DNA of 64,000 bases from Desulfoferrobacter suflitae (GCF_022603395.1 NZ_JAIBKA010000004.1:186001-250000), one strand, 5' to 3'. Shown: positions 47,042 to 56,832, counted from the stretch's first letter. The notes: generated from the sequence alone by a model not told the origin. Program-made: numbers and translations.

Positions 47042-48187
47042 CTACGAAAAATTCCTCAACGTCTCGATGATACGCTCGGGTGGAATGACGGCGCCCCCGG
47101 CGTGTCCCACCAGCATTGCCGGTGCTCTGCCGGCGGCGCAGCGCTGCACTTCCAGGTGGATTTGACCCAGATTGATTTCAACCGTCACCAACCCTTTGAC
47201 TCTTTCGGCCAGGGCACGGACGCGCTCTTCGGGGAAGGGCCAGACCGTCACCAGTTTCAGCAGTCCGGCTTTGATGCCCAACTGACGCGCTTCGTCAACC
47301 GCAGCCAAACTGCTGCGTGCCGAGACGCCGTAGGAGACGATGACAAGGTCCGCATCCTCCAGCCGGTATGCCTCTGTTCTGATGATGTCTTCGAGATTCC
47401 TGTGAATTTTCCCCGTCAACTGAGCCAGCATTGCCTCCTGAGCCTCGGCGGTCATGACCGGATAGCCCTTTTCATCATGGGTGAGTCCGGTCACATGGAT
47501 GCCGTAGCCTTCGCCCGCTATGGCCATGGGCGCAACCCCGTTGGGGCCGGGCTGGAAGGGCTTGAAACGATCCTTTCTTCCCTTGGGTTTGGGCCGGGAC
47601 CTAGGCTTGATGGCGTTCGCTTCGGGAATGATGACGCGTTCGCTGAGATGACCGATGACTTCATCGGACATGATGAGCACCGGGGTTCGGTAAGTCTCGC
47701 TCAGATCAAAGGCGGTGATGGTGAGGTAGAACATCTCCTGGGGCGATGAGGGCGCCAGAGTGATGATTTCGTAGTGGCCGTGAGAACCCCAGCGGGCTTG
47801 CATCATGTCCCCCTGGGCTGCCAGTGTGGGAAGCCCGGTGGAGGGGCCGGCGCGCTGCACATTGACCACAACGCAGGGAGTTTCCGTGCAGATGGCGAGA
47901 CCGATGTTTTCCATCATGAGACTGAAGCCGGGTCCGGAGGTCGCCGTCATGCTCTTGGCTCCAGCGCAGGATGCACCGAGCACGGCACCCATGGAAGCTA
48001 TCTCATCCTCCATTTGAATGTAAGTGCCGCCCACATCCGGAAGCCGGACTGCCATATGTTCAGCCACCTCGGTAGCGGGAGTGATGGGATAACCGGCAAA
48101 AAAACGGCAGCCGGCTGCAAGGGCCCCTTCGGCGCATGCCACATCGCCCGTAATGAAATGTTCACCGGTCAAAACAGCTGGTTTCAT
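47042..48187 (-). CDS. korA: 2-Oxoacid:ferredoxin oxidoreductase, alpha subunit
   Basis: The alpha subunit holds the pyrimidine-binding and transketolase-C-like domains of the enzyme. The 381-residue product shows GDVACAEGALAAGCRFFAGY, YPITPATEVAEHMAVRLPD, SGPGFSLMMENIGLAICTET and VNVQRAGPSTGLPTLAAQGD, followed near 290 by LVIVSYGVSARSS and LLKLVTVWPFPEE. It follows korD by 27 bases. The order D-A-B-C is common in Deltaproteobacteria. Substrate choice among 2-oxoacids is not proven by sequence. Confidence 0.94.
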   Translation of the reverse strand: MKPAVLTGEHFITGDVACAEGALAAGCRFFAGYPITPATEVAEHMAVRLPDVGGTYIQMEDEIASMGAVLGASCAGAKSMTATSGPGFSLMMENIGLAICTETPCVVVNVQRAGPSTGLPTLAAQGDMMQARWGSHGHYEIITLAPSSPQEMFYLTITAFDLSETYRTPVLIMSDEVIGHLSERVIIPEANAIKPRSRPKPKGRKDRFKPFQPGPNGVAPMAIAGEGYGIHVTGLTHDEKGYPVMTAEAQEAMLAQLTGKIHRNLEDIIRTEAYRLEDADLVIVSYGVSARSSLAAVDEARQLGIKAGLLKLVTVWPFPEERVRALAERVKGLVTVEINLGQIHLEVQRCAAGRAPAMLVGHAGGAVIPPERIIETLRNFS

Positions 48188-48214
48188 AGGGTAGCCTTAA
48201 TCTTTTTCGATGGT

Positions 48215-48484
48215 TCAAACCAAATCGGCCGAGGCTTCTACCGAATAAATGGCGAAATCCGGGCAGATGATCTCGCAGTAATGGCAATTGACGCACTCAT
48301 CCGCTCGCTTGACCTGCGGCGGGTGATAGCCTTTGGCGTTATAGCGCGGAGAAACCTCGAGGACATCCCGGGGGCAGAAGGCGATACAGTAGCCGCATCC
48401 TTTACATCGTTCCGCAACGATGTGCACAATGCCGCGTGTCACCTCAATCTGGTCAGCATCCAGCGGAACTCTCCAATATTTCAT
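48215..48484 (-). CDS. korD: 2-Oxoacid:ferredoxin oxidoreductase, delta subunit (2[4Fe-4S] ferredoxin)
   Basis: An 89-residue ferredoxin-like subunit with two cluster motifs, CKGCGYCIAFCP near 28 and CVNCHYCEIICP near 65, that carries electrons from the ThDP subunit. I start at the ATG at 48484 behind AAGGA; the frame stays open to 48592, but that part covers the -35 region of the presumed promoter. It is the first gene of the seven-gene minus-strand cluster. Confidence 0.93.
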   Translation of the reverse strand: MKYWRVPLDADQIEVTRGIVHIVAERCKGCGYCIAFCPRDVLEVSPRYNAKGYHPPQVKRADECVNCHYCEIICPDFAIYSVEASADLV

Positions 48485-49092
48485 GAGGGGTCCTTGCTCC
48501 AAACAAAGAGTGGTTGGGTTGGGGTGATGAACATTGTTGTTCTGCAAACAATTGGGAGTGTTGAATTGTAGGTGAATTATCGAGTAAGTCAAGCCAATTC
48601 GATTCGGTCGTTTAATAAAATTTCCATTTAGGGTAGTAATTTATCGTGTGGTGTTGCATAAATCTCATAATTTTGCTTTCGCTGGGCTAACTTCTGCTGC
48701 CGGATTCTGTCGATGACTCCAGCAGAATCGTGGTGCTTTGGCCAGGATGGGGTGACAGATAGGAGAAGCCGGCGTATATTTTCCCACGGATTGAATTTTC
48801 TGCCCATGACAGAGTTTGTGATTGATCATTTCTGCTCGAATATGCACCATCCCTCTTCGCGACACCGGGGACACGCAAACCGGTCGCGATTTTGAGCGGT
48901 GCCTGAACCATTTGTTCCAATGCCTGCCGGGTATCTGCTAAACTGGCATGGTGTCCGTCCTCGACGGCCCGGCAAAAAGAGGGCGTGTAGGATGGAAATC
49001 CATCGCCGCACCCCATGGCTTGCTATCCTCGGGGAGAAGAAATATGGGAGTTCGGGCAGCCTGCCGGTTGCGGGGTTGGTGGAGGTGAGCGC
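48485..49092. other. Divergent intergenic region, korD / SLC13 permease
   Basis: About 608 bases. The left part is AT-rich and carries the kor promoter. Near 48826-48900 a minus-strand frame reads RFACPRCREEGWCIFEQK, a zinc-ribbon-like piece, but no clear start was found. Otherwise nothing recognised. Confidence 0.45.
48565..48592 (-). promoter_or_regulatory. Sigma70-type promoter of the kor-hdr cluster
   Basis: On the minus strand TTGACT (48592-48587) is followed after 16 bases by TACAAT (48570-48565). This is the best promoter match in the region and leaves a leader of about 75 bases before korD. No operator could be identified. Confidence 0.65.
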
Positions 49093-51465
49093 ATGTATGG
49101 AGGAATTTGGTTGTCCCGGGACATGATCATTGTTTCGCTCATTGTGATTGTGGCCATTGGCCTCTTGATCTCCAACCGACTGCGGATGGACGTCGTCGGG
49201 TTGCTGGTACTCATTGCGGCGGTGATCACTGGAGCCGTGACGCCGCAGGAAGCGCTCTCAGGCTTCAGCAATCCTGCTGTGGTCACCGTGGGGGCGGTCT
49301 TCGTACTGAGTGCCGGCTTGTCAAAAACCGGTGTGGCCAACTGGATTGGGCGCCAGATATTAAGGGTTGCCGGGTCCGGAGAGGTGCGGCTGATCGCGGT
49401 GATCATGATCACCGCCGCGCTGCTCTCTGGTTTCATGAACAACGTGGGAGTCGCCGCTCTGTTCCTGCCGATGGTGATGGAGGTGGCACGCCGCACCGGC
49501 CATTCTCCCTCCAGGCTGTTCATGCCGCTTTCCTTCGGCTGCTTGCTGGGGGGGCTGATCACACTGATCGGCACGCCGCCCAACATTATCGTCAGTCAAG
49601 CCCTCGTGGCCGAGGGCCGTGCAGGGTTTCAACTGTTCGACTTCACACCGGTCGGGTCCCTGGTGATGTTGGCCGGAGTCTGTTACATGGCGATCATCGG
49701 CCGACGACTGCTGCCTGTCCAGGATATCAGCAGGCCCCCTCGACTGGACCAGGCGGATGATGTGGCGCAATTTTACAATCTTCATCACCGGCTGTTTGTC
49801 GTGCGGCTGCCCGAAGGTTCCCCGCTGTCCGGCAAGACCCTTGCCGACAGCCGCCTGAGACCGGTTCTGGGGCTCAATGTCGTGGCGGTTTTCCGGGGTG
49901 ACAAAACACACCTGGCGCCCGGCCCCGATATGGTGCTGCAAACCGGTGACAGGCTGTTGGTGGAAGGGGACCCGCTGCGCCTGGAGGTACTCCATGGGCA
50001 ATGGCGGTTCAGCGTGGAAGACATTGATCTGCCCGCCGAACGATTGACTTCGAGCACGATCGTCATGGCGGAGGCGCAAATCACCGAAGGTGCGACCGTG
50101 GTTGGGCAGTCACTGCGGGAATTGAACTTTCGCGTTCAACATGGTGCCAATGTACTGGCAATCAAGCGGCACGGAGTCCTGCACAGAACTCAGTTGCACG
50201 ATTTTCCACTGCACAGTGGCGATATCCTTTTGCTGCATGCTCCCCGTGACGGCATTGAAAAACTCCAGAGCCACCCTGATTTCGAATTGCTTGAAATGGA
50301 CAGTGCCGATCTGTTCAGCCTGCATGAACGGCTCATGTGCCTGCGGGTGCCGCAGGATTCTGATCTGGTATCGAAGACCCTTGAACAGAGTGGTTTTGGT
50401 AAAGCCTTTGCGCTGACCGTGGTGGCGATCATGCGAGGCGAGCAACTGCTTTTGGCACCCGAGCAGTCGGAACAGATAGAGGCCGGTGACTCTTTGCTGG
50501 TTGAGGGTAAACGCGAAAATTTAGCAATACTGAGCGGGCTCGAGGATTTGCAGATTGAGCGGCAGGAGGCACCGGACATCAATGAGTTGAATTCGGGTGA
50601 AGCGAGTCTTGTAGAAGCGATTTTGTCACCGCACACAACGCTTGTGGGAAAGACCCTGAGGCAATTGCACTTCCGTGAAAAATTCGGCTTAAACGTCCTT
50701 TCCATTTGGAGAGAGGGAGAGCCGTATGGGGGAGTCGAGATCACCGACAAGCCTCTGCGCTTCGGCGACGCGCTGCTGCTCTACGGCCCCTTGGAAAAGC
50801 TTCGAGTGTTGGGCAAAGAGCCGGACTTTGTTTTGTTGAATAGAGAGGTCCAGGAAACACCACGCTGGAACAAGGCGCCGCTGGCAGTACTCATCATGGC
50901 CATGGTGCTCATCCCTGTCACCCTGGGGTGGCTGCCCATTGCCATTGCCGCACTCACCGGAGCCACCCTGATGGTTCTATGCGGTTGTCTAACGGTGCAG
51001 GAAGCGTATCGGCATGTCGAGTGGCGTGCGGTCTTTCTGATTGCCGGCATGATCCCTTTGGCGATTGCCATGCACAATTCGGGCACCGCGGAATTTCTCG
51101 CCAAAAGGGTTGTTTCGCTGGTCGGCCACTATGGCCCTGTTGCCACCGTCGCCGGGCTGTACCTTGTGACGGCGATAGCGGCGCAAATCATCCCCACTGC
51201 TGCGGTGGCCATGCTGATGGCCCCCATTGCCCTGGATACGGCAGTGGATCTGGGGTTTTCCATCGAGTCCCTCGGCATGGTGGTTGCCCTGGCTTCCTCC
51301 GCCAGCTTCATGAGTCCCGTGGGGCATCCCGCCAACACGCTGGTCATGGGGCCGGGAGGATATCGTTTCACCGATTATCTCAAAGTCGGCCTGCCGCTCA
51401 CCCTATTGGTGTTTATGGTGGTACTGGGAGTGCTCCCGATCTTTTGGCCGATCGTCGTCAAATAG
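49093..51465 (+). CDS. SLC13-family permease with four RCK_C-like domains
   Basis: A 790-residue inner-membrane transporter of the DASS/SLC13 (CitMHS-like) group, whose members move dicarboxylates, sulfate or similar anions. It starts at the ATG at 49093, 6 bases after GGAGGT. Helices fill residues 10-220 (GFMNNVGVAALFLP, LITLIGTPPNIIVSQAL) and 595-790 (SASFMSPVGHPANTLVMGPG). Between them lie four TrkA_C/RCK_C-like units (about 235-310, 325-400, 410-490, 510-585), each ending in a GDxLLV/LLL-type strand. Units 1 and 3, and 2 and 4, look most alike. The common form has two. Substrate is not determined. Confidence 0.88.
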   Translation: MYGGIWLSRDMIIVSLIVIVAIGLLISNRLRMDVVGLLVLIAAVITGAVTPQEALSGFSNPAVVTVGAVFVLSAGLSKTGVANWIGRQILRVAGSGEVRLIAVIMITAALLSGFMNNVGVAALFLPMVMEVARRTGHSPSRLFMPLSFGCLLGGLITLIGTPPNIIVSQALVAEGRAGFQLFDFTPVGSLVMLAGVCYMAIIGRRLLPVQDISRPPRLDQADDVAQFYNLHHRLFVVRLPEGSPLSGKTLADSRLRPVLGLNVVAVFRGDKTHLAPGPDMVLQTGDRLLVEGDPLRLEVLHGQWRFSVEDIDLPAERLTSSTIVMAEAQITEGATVVGQSLRELNFRVQHGANVLAIKRHGVLHRTQLHDFPLHSGDILLLHAPRDGIEKLQSHPDFELLEMDSADLFSLHERLMCLRVPQDSDLVSKTLEQSGFGKAFALTVVAIMRGEQLLLAPEQSEQIEAGDSLLVEGKRENLAILSGLEDLQIERQEAPDINELNSGEASLVEAILSPHTTLVGKTLRQLHFREKFGLNVLSIWREGEPYGGVEITDKPLRFGDALLLYGPLEKLRVLGKEPDFVLLNREVQETPRWNKAPLAVLIMAMVLIPVTLGWLPIAIAALTGATLMVLCGCLTVQEAYRHVEWRAVFLIAGMIPLAIAMHNSGTAEFLAKRVVSLVGHYGPVATVAGLYLVTAIAAQIIPTAAVAMLMAPIALDTAVDLGFSIESLGMVVALASSASFMSPVGHPANTLVMGPGGYRFTDYLKVGLPLTLLVFMVVLGVLPIFWPIVVK

Positions 51466-51471
51466 GCAGTG

Positions 51472-52674
51472 TCATTGCGCTCTGCAATGGCGCACCAGTT
51501 CCTTGCCGTACAGGAATGCACCGTCCCTTTCAATCCACTGGTCGTTTTGCCTTTCGAGTATCCAGCCGCTCTCTTTTTTTCCACCAAACGGCAGTCTCAG
51601 CGGAGTGAAGTCGAAATCCGGGTTGTCGTGCACCATGCCGAAATGCTCATGGAACAGTGTCCGGGCGTGGTCCGGGGGCGTGCCGAAGAAGGCCAGGAGA
51701 AAGCCGTAGCGTGTGCGAATCACTTGCTGGACGGCCTGCTCAGGATCGTCAAAGGGCTGGAGCAGCAGAAAAGGACCGAACAGTTCCAGGTCGGCTATTG
51801 TCCCCTGCGGCATCTCAAGGATTAGCGGTGTCACCCATTCCCCGTTCATCCCACCGTACAGCAAATCTGCTCCGGCACAGCTCTGCAGCGCCTTGTGCAG
51901 AATTCTGCGGGTCCGTTCCACGCGGATCGGTCCGATGTCCGTATGTTCATCAAAGGGATCGCCGACGGTGAAATCCTTCGCCAGGGTCATGATCCGTTGG
52001 CGCATGGGGGCGTACAGTGTGCGGTGGATGAGCACTTTTTTCAACGTGGTGCAGTATTGCCCGCCGTTGATAAATGCCCGCCTGGCAATGAAGCGGCCGG
52101 CCCTGTCTACATCGGAGTCGGCAAAGACCAAGGCGGCGGGCATTCCGCCGGGACCCGCAAAAAACAGTTTGTCAAATGCCTCGTGCTTGCTTCGGTAGGC
52201 CTGGCCGACCGCCGATGCTCCGGAAATGAAGAGCACCCGAACCGTTTCATCTTCCACGCAGCGCTTGCCATATTCCCGGTTGTCCTCGCCCAACACCGGC
52301 TGGAGGGCGCTGAAGGGTCTGACTATCTCGGCAATCACTTGGGCGCTGCGCGGCGTCTGTGAGGAAAAACTGAAACGCAGCTTATTGCCCGATAACATGG
52401 CGGCCCCTCCCAGGCGGGCAAGCACTACCACCGGGGCATCATAAGGAAGAATGGCGGCCACGGTGCCGTAGGGGCTGCAGTGGGCAACCCAGTCCAGTTC
52501 CTCCTCCATGGAGCGCAGGTGCTGTACCGCAAGGTCAACCTCCAGAGCGGTGACCTTTACCGGAAACCCGGCGTCTTCCGCCGCGGCTCGCTGCAAATCG
52601 GCTTTACGATCCGCCAACGCCCCCGCCAACTCGGCGATATCCCGCAAACGGGCATTGTAGTCGATGGTGGCCAT
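51472..52674 (-). CDS. Aldehyde dehydrogenase family protein, atypical and short
   Basis: A 400-residue member of the NAD(P)-dependent aldehyde dehydrogenase superfamily, against about 450-500 residues normally. The start at 52674 follows AAGGAG. The catalytic Cys is in FINGGQYCTTLKKVLIH near 208. The conserved ELGG segment is replaced by FFAGPGGMPAALVFADSDVD, so the usual general-base Glu is missing, as in acylating members. FGPFLLLQPFDD and LPFGGKKESG near the C-terminus fit the family. Substrate is unknown. It is convergent with the permease gene, 6 bases apart. Confidence 0.82.
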   Translation of the reverse strand: MATIDYNARLRDIAELAGALADRKADLQRAAAEDAGFPVKVTALEVDLAVQHLRSMEEELDWVAHCSPYGTVAAILPYDAPVVVLARLGGAAMLSGNKLRFSFSSQTPRSAQVIAEIVRPFSALQPVLGEDNREYGKRCVEDETVRVLFISGASAVGQAYRSKHEAFDKLFFAGPGGMPAALVFADSDVDRAGRFIARRAFINGGQYCTTLKKVLIHRTLYAPMRQRIMTLAKDFTVGDPFDEHTDIGPIRVERTRRILHKALQSCAGADLLYGGMNGEWVTPLILEMPQGTIADLELFGPFLLLQPFDDPEQAVQQVIRTRYGFLLAFFGTPPDHARTLFHEHFGMVHDNPDFDFTPLRLPFGGKKESGWILERQNDQWIERDGAFLYGKELVRHCRAQ

Positions 52675-52926
52675 TATCGTACTCCTTGTTTCTGTATCTC
52701 CTTGGACCGTGTCAATGTCACTGCAATAAAAACAACAGTTTGAAGATTTTTGCAAGTATCCCCCCGGGAATGAATGCTGGTGCCTGCCGCATGTCCTCTG
52801 AACAGGCTGTGACTTGGCCGGTTCGACGGTCAATTCGACACTCGACAAAGCAATCCTTTTGCCCTAACATCAGCCCTCTGGAAGTGACCGATGTGATCCG
52901 CAGTCCAATGCTGAAAGGAGTGCACC

Positions 52927-54543
52927 ATGCCCGAGTTTTCTTACCAAGACCCGTTTCCCCTCGCCCAGGATGATACCAAGTACCGGTTGCTCACAAAAGA
53001 TTATGTTACGCTGGCTGATTTTGAGGGGAAAGAGATCCTCAAAGTGGATCCTGAAGGACTGACGTATCTGGCCAATCATGCCATGCGCGACGTCTCTTTC
53101 CTGCTTCGGCCGGCCCATCTGGAAAAGGTTGCCGCCATTCTGGACGATCCCGCAGCCGCTCCCAACGACCGCGGGGTGGCCATCGCCATGCTGCGTAACG
53201 CCGAAGTGGCCGCACAGGGAATCCTGCCTCTGTGTCAGGACACCGGGACAGCCACCATTGTGGCCAAGAAGGGCCAGCAGGTCTGGACCGGTGGGCGGGA
53301 CGAGGAGTACCTCTCCAAGGGTATTTACAAGACCTACACCGAAGAAAATCTCAGGTACTCGCAAACAATCCCGCTCACCATGTACGAGGAGAAAAACTCC
53401 GGCACCAATCTTCCCGGACAGATTGATATTTACGCGGTTGATGGGAGTGAATACAAGTTTCTTTTCGTGGCCAAAGGGGGCGGGTCTGCCAATAAGACTT
53501 ACCTTTACCAGGAGACCAAGGCCCTGCTGAACCCGGCCGGCCTGGAAAAATTCCTGGTGGAAAAAATGAAGACCCTGGGAACGGCCGCGTGTCCGCCCTA
53601 CCACTTGGCCTTTGTCATCGGGGGCACGTCGGCCGAGTCCTGCCTCAAAACGGTGAAACTCGCTTCAGCCGGCTATCTCGATGCTCTGCCGACCGAGGGG
53701 AACGAAGGCGGACAGGCCTTCCGCGACCTGCAGATGGAAGACAAGATTCTGCAGGCGGCATACCAGTGCGGCTACGGCGCTCAGTTCGGCGGCAAATACT
53801 TTGCACTGGATGTGCGCGTGGTCCGACTTCCCCGCCACGGGGCATCCTGCCCGGTAGGCATGGGAGTCTCCTGTTCGGCGGATCGAAACGTCAAGGCCAA
53901 GATCAACAAAGGGGGCATCTGGGTGGAGGAACTGGAACGTAATCCCGGGCGGTTTATTCCCGAGCAGTACCGGGGAAAACATGAACGTGGTGTGGTCAAG
54001 ATCAACTTGAACCGGCCTATGAAAGATATTCTTGCCGAATTGAGCAAATATCCGGTCACCACCCAACTGTCCCTGACCGGCACGCTCATTGTCGGCCGCG
54101 ACATCGCGCATGCCAAACTGAAGGAAAGAATTGACCGGGGCGAAGGGCTCCCTCAGTATATGAAGGACCATCCCATCTATTATGCCGGCCCGGCCAAAAC
54201 GCCTGCCGGCATGCCTTCCGGTTCCTTCGGTCCGACCACGGCAGGACGGATGGATTCCTACGTGGATCTTTTTCAGTCCCACGGCGGATCGCTGATCATG
54301 ATTGCCAAAGGCAACCGCAGCCAGCAGGTGACCGATGCCTGCAAGCAATACGGCGGATTCTACCTGGGCTCCATCGGAGGTCCTGCCGCGCTGCTGGCGC
54401 AGGAAAACATCAAAAAGGTTGAGGTCCTCGAATACCCCGAATTGGGCATGGAAGCCATCTGGAGGATTGAGGTGGTTGATTTTCCCGCGTTCATTCTGGT
54501 CGATGACAAAGGCAACGATTTCTTCAAACAGATCGGCTGCTGA
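52927..54543 (+). CDS. fumA: Fumarate hydratase, class I (Fe-S)
   Basis: Class I fumarase interconverts fumarate and malate with an oxygen-sensitive [4Fe-4S] cluster. The 538-residue protein holds both domains, which are separate subunits in many anaerobes. Likely cluster cysteines are in [14 protein letters not shown] near 103, [19 protein letters not shown] near 238, and [19 protein letters not shown] near 310. The beta-domain continues with [20 protein letters not shown] and ends [20 protein letters not shown]. The ATG at 52927 follows AAAGGAG. It would serve the methylmalonyl-CoA/succinate route or the TCA cycle that also uses the Kor enzyme. Confidence 0.94.
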   Translation: MPEFSYQDPFPLAQDDTKYRLLTKDYVTLADFEGKEILKVDPEGLTYLANHAMRDVSFLLRPAHLEKVAAILDDPAAAPNDRGVAIAMLRNAEVAAQGILPLCQDTGTATIVAKKGQQVWTGGRDEEYLSKGIYKTYTEENLRYSQTIPLTMYEEKNSGTNLPGQIDIYAVDGSEYKFLFVAKGGGSANKTYLYQETKALLNPAGLEKFLVEKMKTLGTAACPPYHLAFVIGGTSAESCLKTVKLASAGYLDALPTEGNEGGQAFRDLQMEDKILQAAYQCGYGAQFGGKYFALDVRVVRLPRHGASCPVGMGVSCSADRNVKAKINKGGIWVEELERNPGRFIPEQYRGKHERGVVKINLNRPMKDILAELSKYPVTTQLSLTGTLIVGRDIAHAKLKERIDRGEGLPQYMKDHPIYYAGPAKTPAGMPSGSFGPTTAGRMDSYVDLFQSHGGSLIMIAKGNRSQQVTDACKQYGGFYLGSIGGPAALLAQENIKKVEVLEYPELGMEAIWRIEVVDFPAFILVDDKGNDFFKQIGC

Positions 54544-54611
54544 TGGCGCCGGCAGGGCTTGAGCAAGTGCCGCAACGATGCTGACGGGTTGCTGGCGGGA
54601 TGGAGACGGCC

Positions 54612-55232
54612 ATGCTGCTGAAGCTTGACTCCGGGTTGAAGGTGGCCATTTCACCCATCTTCCCCTGGGAGTTGCGCCGGGAAGAGCTGCTAAAGGTGCG
54701 CAGTGACGGAGCGTTTCATCCCGACCATGTGACCACTCGGCTGTGCCTGCGGCTGCTGGATGATACCCTGAAGCATGCGGCCTGCCGCTCTCTGCTCGAT
54801 GTCGGCTGCGGTTCGGGGATTCTCGCACTGGCTGCGGCACGCCTGGGGGTGCCTCGAGTAGTCGGATTTGACAGGGATATTCGTGCTGTTGCCACTTGTC
54901 TCGAAAATGCCCGCGCCAATGGGTTGCTGGGCGCCGTGCATTGGTTCGCCGCAACCCCCGATGCCGTCAAGGGCCGCTTCGACTGTGTCGTCGCCAATCT
55001 GCCCTATACCGTGCTCCGTCTCATCCTGCCTGACCTGCCGCCGCTCTTGAATCCCGGCGGACACCTCATCCTCTCGGGGTTCCATGATATCCAGTGGAGG
55101 CCTTTGCTCGAGAAGCTGATTGCCCAGGGCTTCACACTTCGCCGCCAGCTTGCGGGGGATCGTTCGTTCTTTGGAGTCCCCCCTTCCGGCAGCTTTACCT
55201 GGATGGCAGTGCTGCTGGCCCATGAGCGTTGA
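54612..55232 (+). CDS. PrmA-like SAM-dependent methyltransferase
   Basis: A 206-residue class I methyltransferase resembling the catalytic domain of ribosomal protein L11 methyltransferase, without its N-terminal domain. SAM motif I is LLDVGCGSGILALAAARLG near 61-79, the acidic end of beta 2 is GFDRD, and motif IV is VVANLPYTVL near 133. It starts at the ATG at 54612 behind TGGAG; an ATG at 54600 is open too. It lies 68 bases after fumarase. The substrate is uncertain: L11 or another protein. Confidence 0.78.
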   Translation: MLLKLDSGLKVAISPIFPWELRREELLKVRSDGAFHPDHVTTRLCLRLLDDTLKHAACRSLLDVGCGSGILALAAARLGVPRVVGFDRDIRAVATCLENARANGLLGAVHWFAATPDAVKGRFDCVVANLPYTVLRLILPDLPPLLNPGGHLILSGFHDIQWRPLLEKLIAQGFTLRRQLAGDRSFFGVPPSGSFTWMAVLLAHER

Positions 55233-55393
55233 TGCAACAACCCCGTCGGATTATCATGGGAAGCCGTGTGCCGTTCATTCCTGCAAACCTTGCAAAAGTG
55301 GAGAGCCAATCTGGCATGTGAGTATTCCGCTCGCGGTAGATGACATCAGGGAGCGACGCTTGCGGTTCCCGGCAGCTGAGTCAAATGCCTTGT

Positions 55394-55435
55394 GAATCCA
55401 TGACTCATGTGATTCCCGCTTTGGCTGGGATGACG
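55394..55435. repeat. Dispersed inverted-repeat element, degenerate copy 3
   Basis: GAATCCATGACTCATGTGAT followed by TCCCGCTTTGGCTGGGATGA. It shares the GGGATGA end and GAATCCA start with the other copies and lies just before the porin gene. Confidence 0.45.
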
Positions 55436-55468
55436 GAGCCGCACGCAACACCGCTTCGCGGACAATCT

Positions 55469-56824
55469 GTGAGCCTGTTTAAATTATTGCGCAGGGAAAG
55501 GAAGAACATAACAAGAACGGCAGCTTTGATCTGCATAATACTACTGTCTCCTGCAGTCTTCTCAGTTGGAGCGAAGGCGCTGGACTCTTGGCCCGATGTC
55601 TCCAAAGGAGCGCAGGCAACGGTGCCACAAAGGGGCGCCGCGGGTTCGATTTCTGCCGGTGTGAAAGGGTACTGGGACAATGGATTGCATCTGCAGAGTG
55701 TTGACGACAACGTCCGTATCAAGCTTGGCGGCAGACTGCAGGTGGACGGTGGCACTATCTGGGCTGATCGCCGGCTGGACAGAAACTATCCCGATTTTAC
55801 GGGCGCCAGTGCCGAGCTCCGTCGTTTCTGGGTAGAAGTTGCAGCAACGTTTTGTGATCGGGTGCATGCAAGGTTACAATTTGATTTCACTGACGCTCCC
55901 GCCATCCAGGATGGCTATGTCATTATCCACAAAATTCCTGCACTGGGCCGTTTGTTGCTGGGACAGGTCAAAGAGCCGTTTTCCCTCGAGCAGTTGATCA
56001 GCAATGTCAACACCACCTTCATGGAGGTTTCTCTGCCGACCGACGCCTTTGCTCCAGCCCGAAACCCGGGACTGGAAATCTCCGACAGCGCTCTCGCTGA
56101 ACGCATCACATGGGCGGTGGGCGGCTTCTGGGACGTCGGCTCACTTGATCTCGGAAACATGTCGCGTGTGTTGCAGGGGGGCAGCGGCGTCAACCTTACC
56201 GGCAGGATAACGGGCCTGCCATGGTACGGCCAAAAAGGTCGCAAGCTCTTACATCTCGGTCTCAGTTACAGTCACCAGTTGCGCATCGACGACCTGCTGC
56301 AGGTGGGCACTCAGCCGGAATCCGATCTTTCCGGGGACATGCTGGTGGAGACCCCCCAATTCCAGGCCGACCAGGTAGACCTGGTCGCTGCCGAATTGGC
56401 CGTCGTGTATGCTGGATTATCTTTGCAGGCTGAATTATTTCAGCATATTGCACAGGTCCCCGAAACCCATTGGTTGTGGGGCTATTACCTTTATTTGAGT
56501 TACTTCCTGACAGCAGAAAATCGTCCCTACGACACCGCGAAAGGAATTTTTTCCACGCTGCAGCCGCGCCGCAGCTTCAACCCCTTAAACAACTCCTGGG
56601 GGGCGTGGGAAATCGTCCTGCGCTATTCCTACCTGGATCTCAACGACACCGGTATTAGCGGTGGAAGAGAAAGCAATATCACCTCAGGCCTCAACTGGTA
56701 TCTCAACGACAATGCGCGCTTGATGGTCAACTACGTTCATGCCGACGTGTATGACCGCCATTTGCCGACCATTGGCCATGGCAATGCGGACATCGTGCAA
56801 AGCCGCTTCCAAGTCTTTTTTTGA
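55469..56824 (+). CDS. Outer-membrane porin, OprO/OprP-like
   Basis: A predicted beta-barrel porin of about 451 residues. After a basic N-terminus comes a signal peptide (AALICIILLSPAVFSVGAKA). Then follow a barrel start with DNVRIKLGGRLQVDGGTIWA, and the OprO/P-type FWVEVAATFCDRVHARLQFD and LLLGQVKEPFSLEQLIS. It ends in aromatic strands and a terminal Phe (SRFQVFF), as outer-membrane proteins do. The start is uncertain: I use the GTG at 55469. The open frame further upstream runs through a repeat copy and is unlikely. Phosphate or other anion selectivity cannot be judged. Confidence 0.82.
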   Translation: MSLFKLLRRERKNITRTAALICIILLSPAVFSVGAKALDSWPDVSKGAQATVPQRGAAGSISAGVKGYWDNGLHLQSVDDNVRIKLGGRLQVDGGTIWADRRLDRNYPDFTGASAELRRFWVEVAATFCDRVHARLQFDFTDAPAIQDGYVIIHKIPALGRLLLGQVKEPFSLEQLISNVNTTFMEVSLPTDAFAPARNPGLEISDSALAERITWAVGGFWDVGSLDLGNMSRVLQGGSGVNLTGRITGLPWYGQKGRKLLHLGLSYSHQLRIDDLLQVGTQPESDLSGDMLVETPQFQADQVDLVAAELAVVYAGLSLQAELFQHIAQVPETHWLWGYYLYLSYFLTAENRPYDTAKGIFSTLQPRRSFNPLNNSWGAWEIVLRYSYLDLNDTGISGGRESNITSGLNWYLNDNARLMVNYVHADVYDRHLPTIGHGNADIVQSRFQVFF

Positions 56825-56832
56825 GGGGTGTC

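Noticed and set aside
46148-47749. 533-residue plus-strand open frame
   Set aside because: It is antisense to korA and korB, which have full family motifs. Its own composition is not protein-like.
48826-49011. 61-residue minus-strand frame ending in a CPRC...C zinc-ribbon-like motif
   Set aside because: The motif is suggestive, but no ribosome-binding site or sound N-terminus was found, so I did not call a gene.
55340-55468. N-terminal extension of the porin
   Set aside because: It translates a dispersed repeat and precedes the signal peptide, so it cannot be part of the exported protein.
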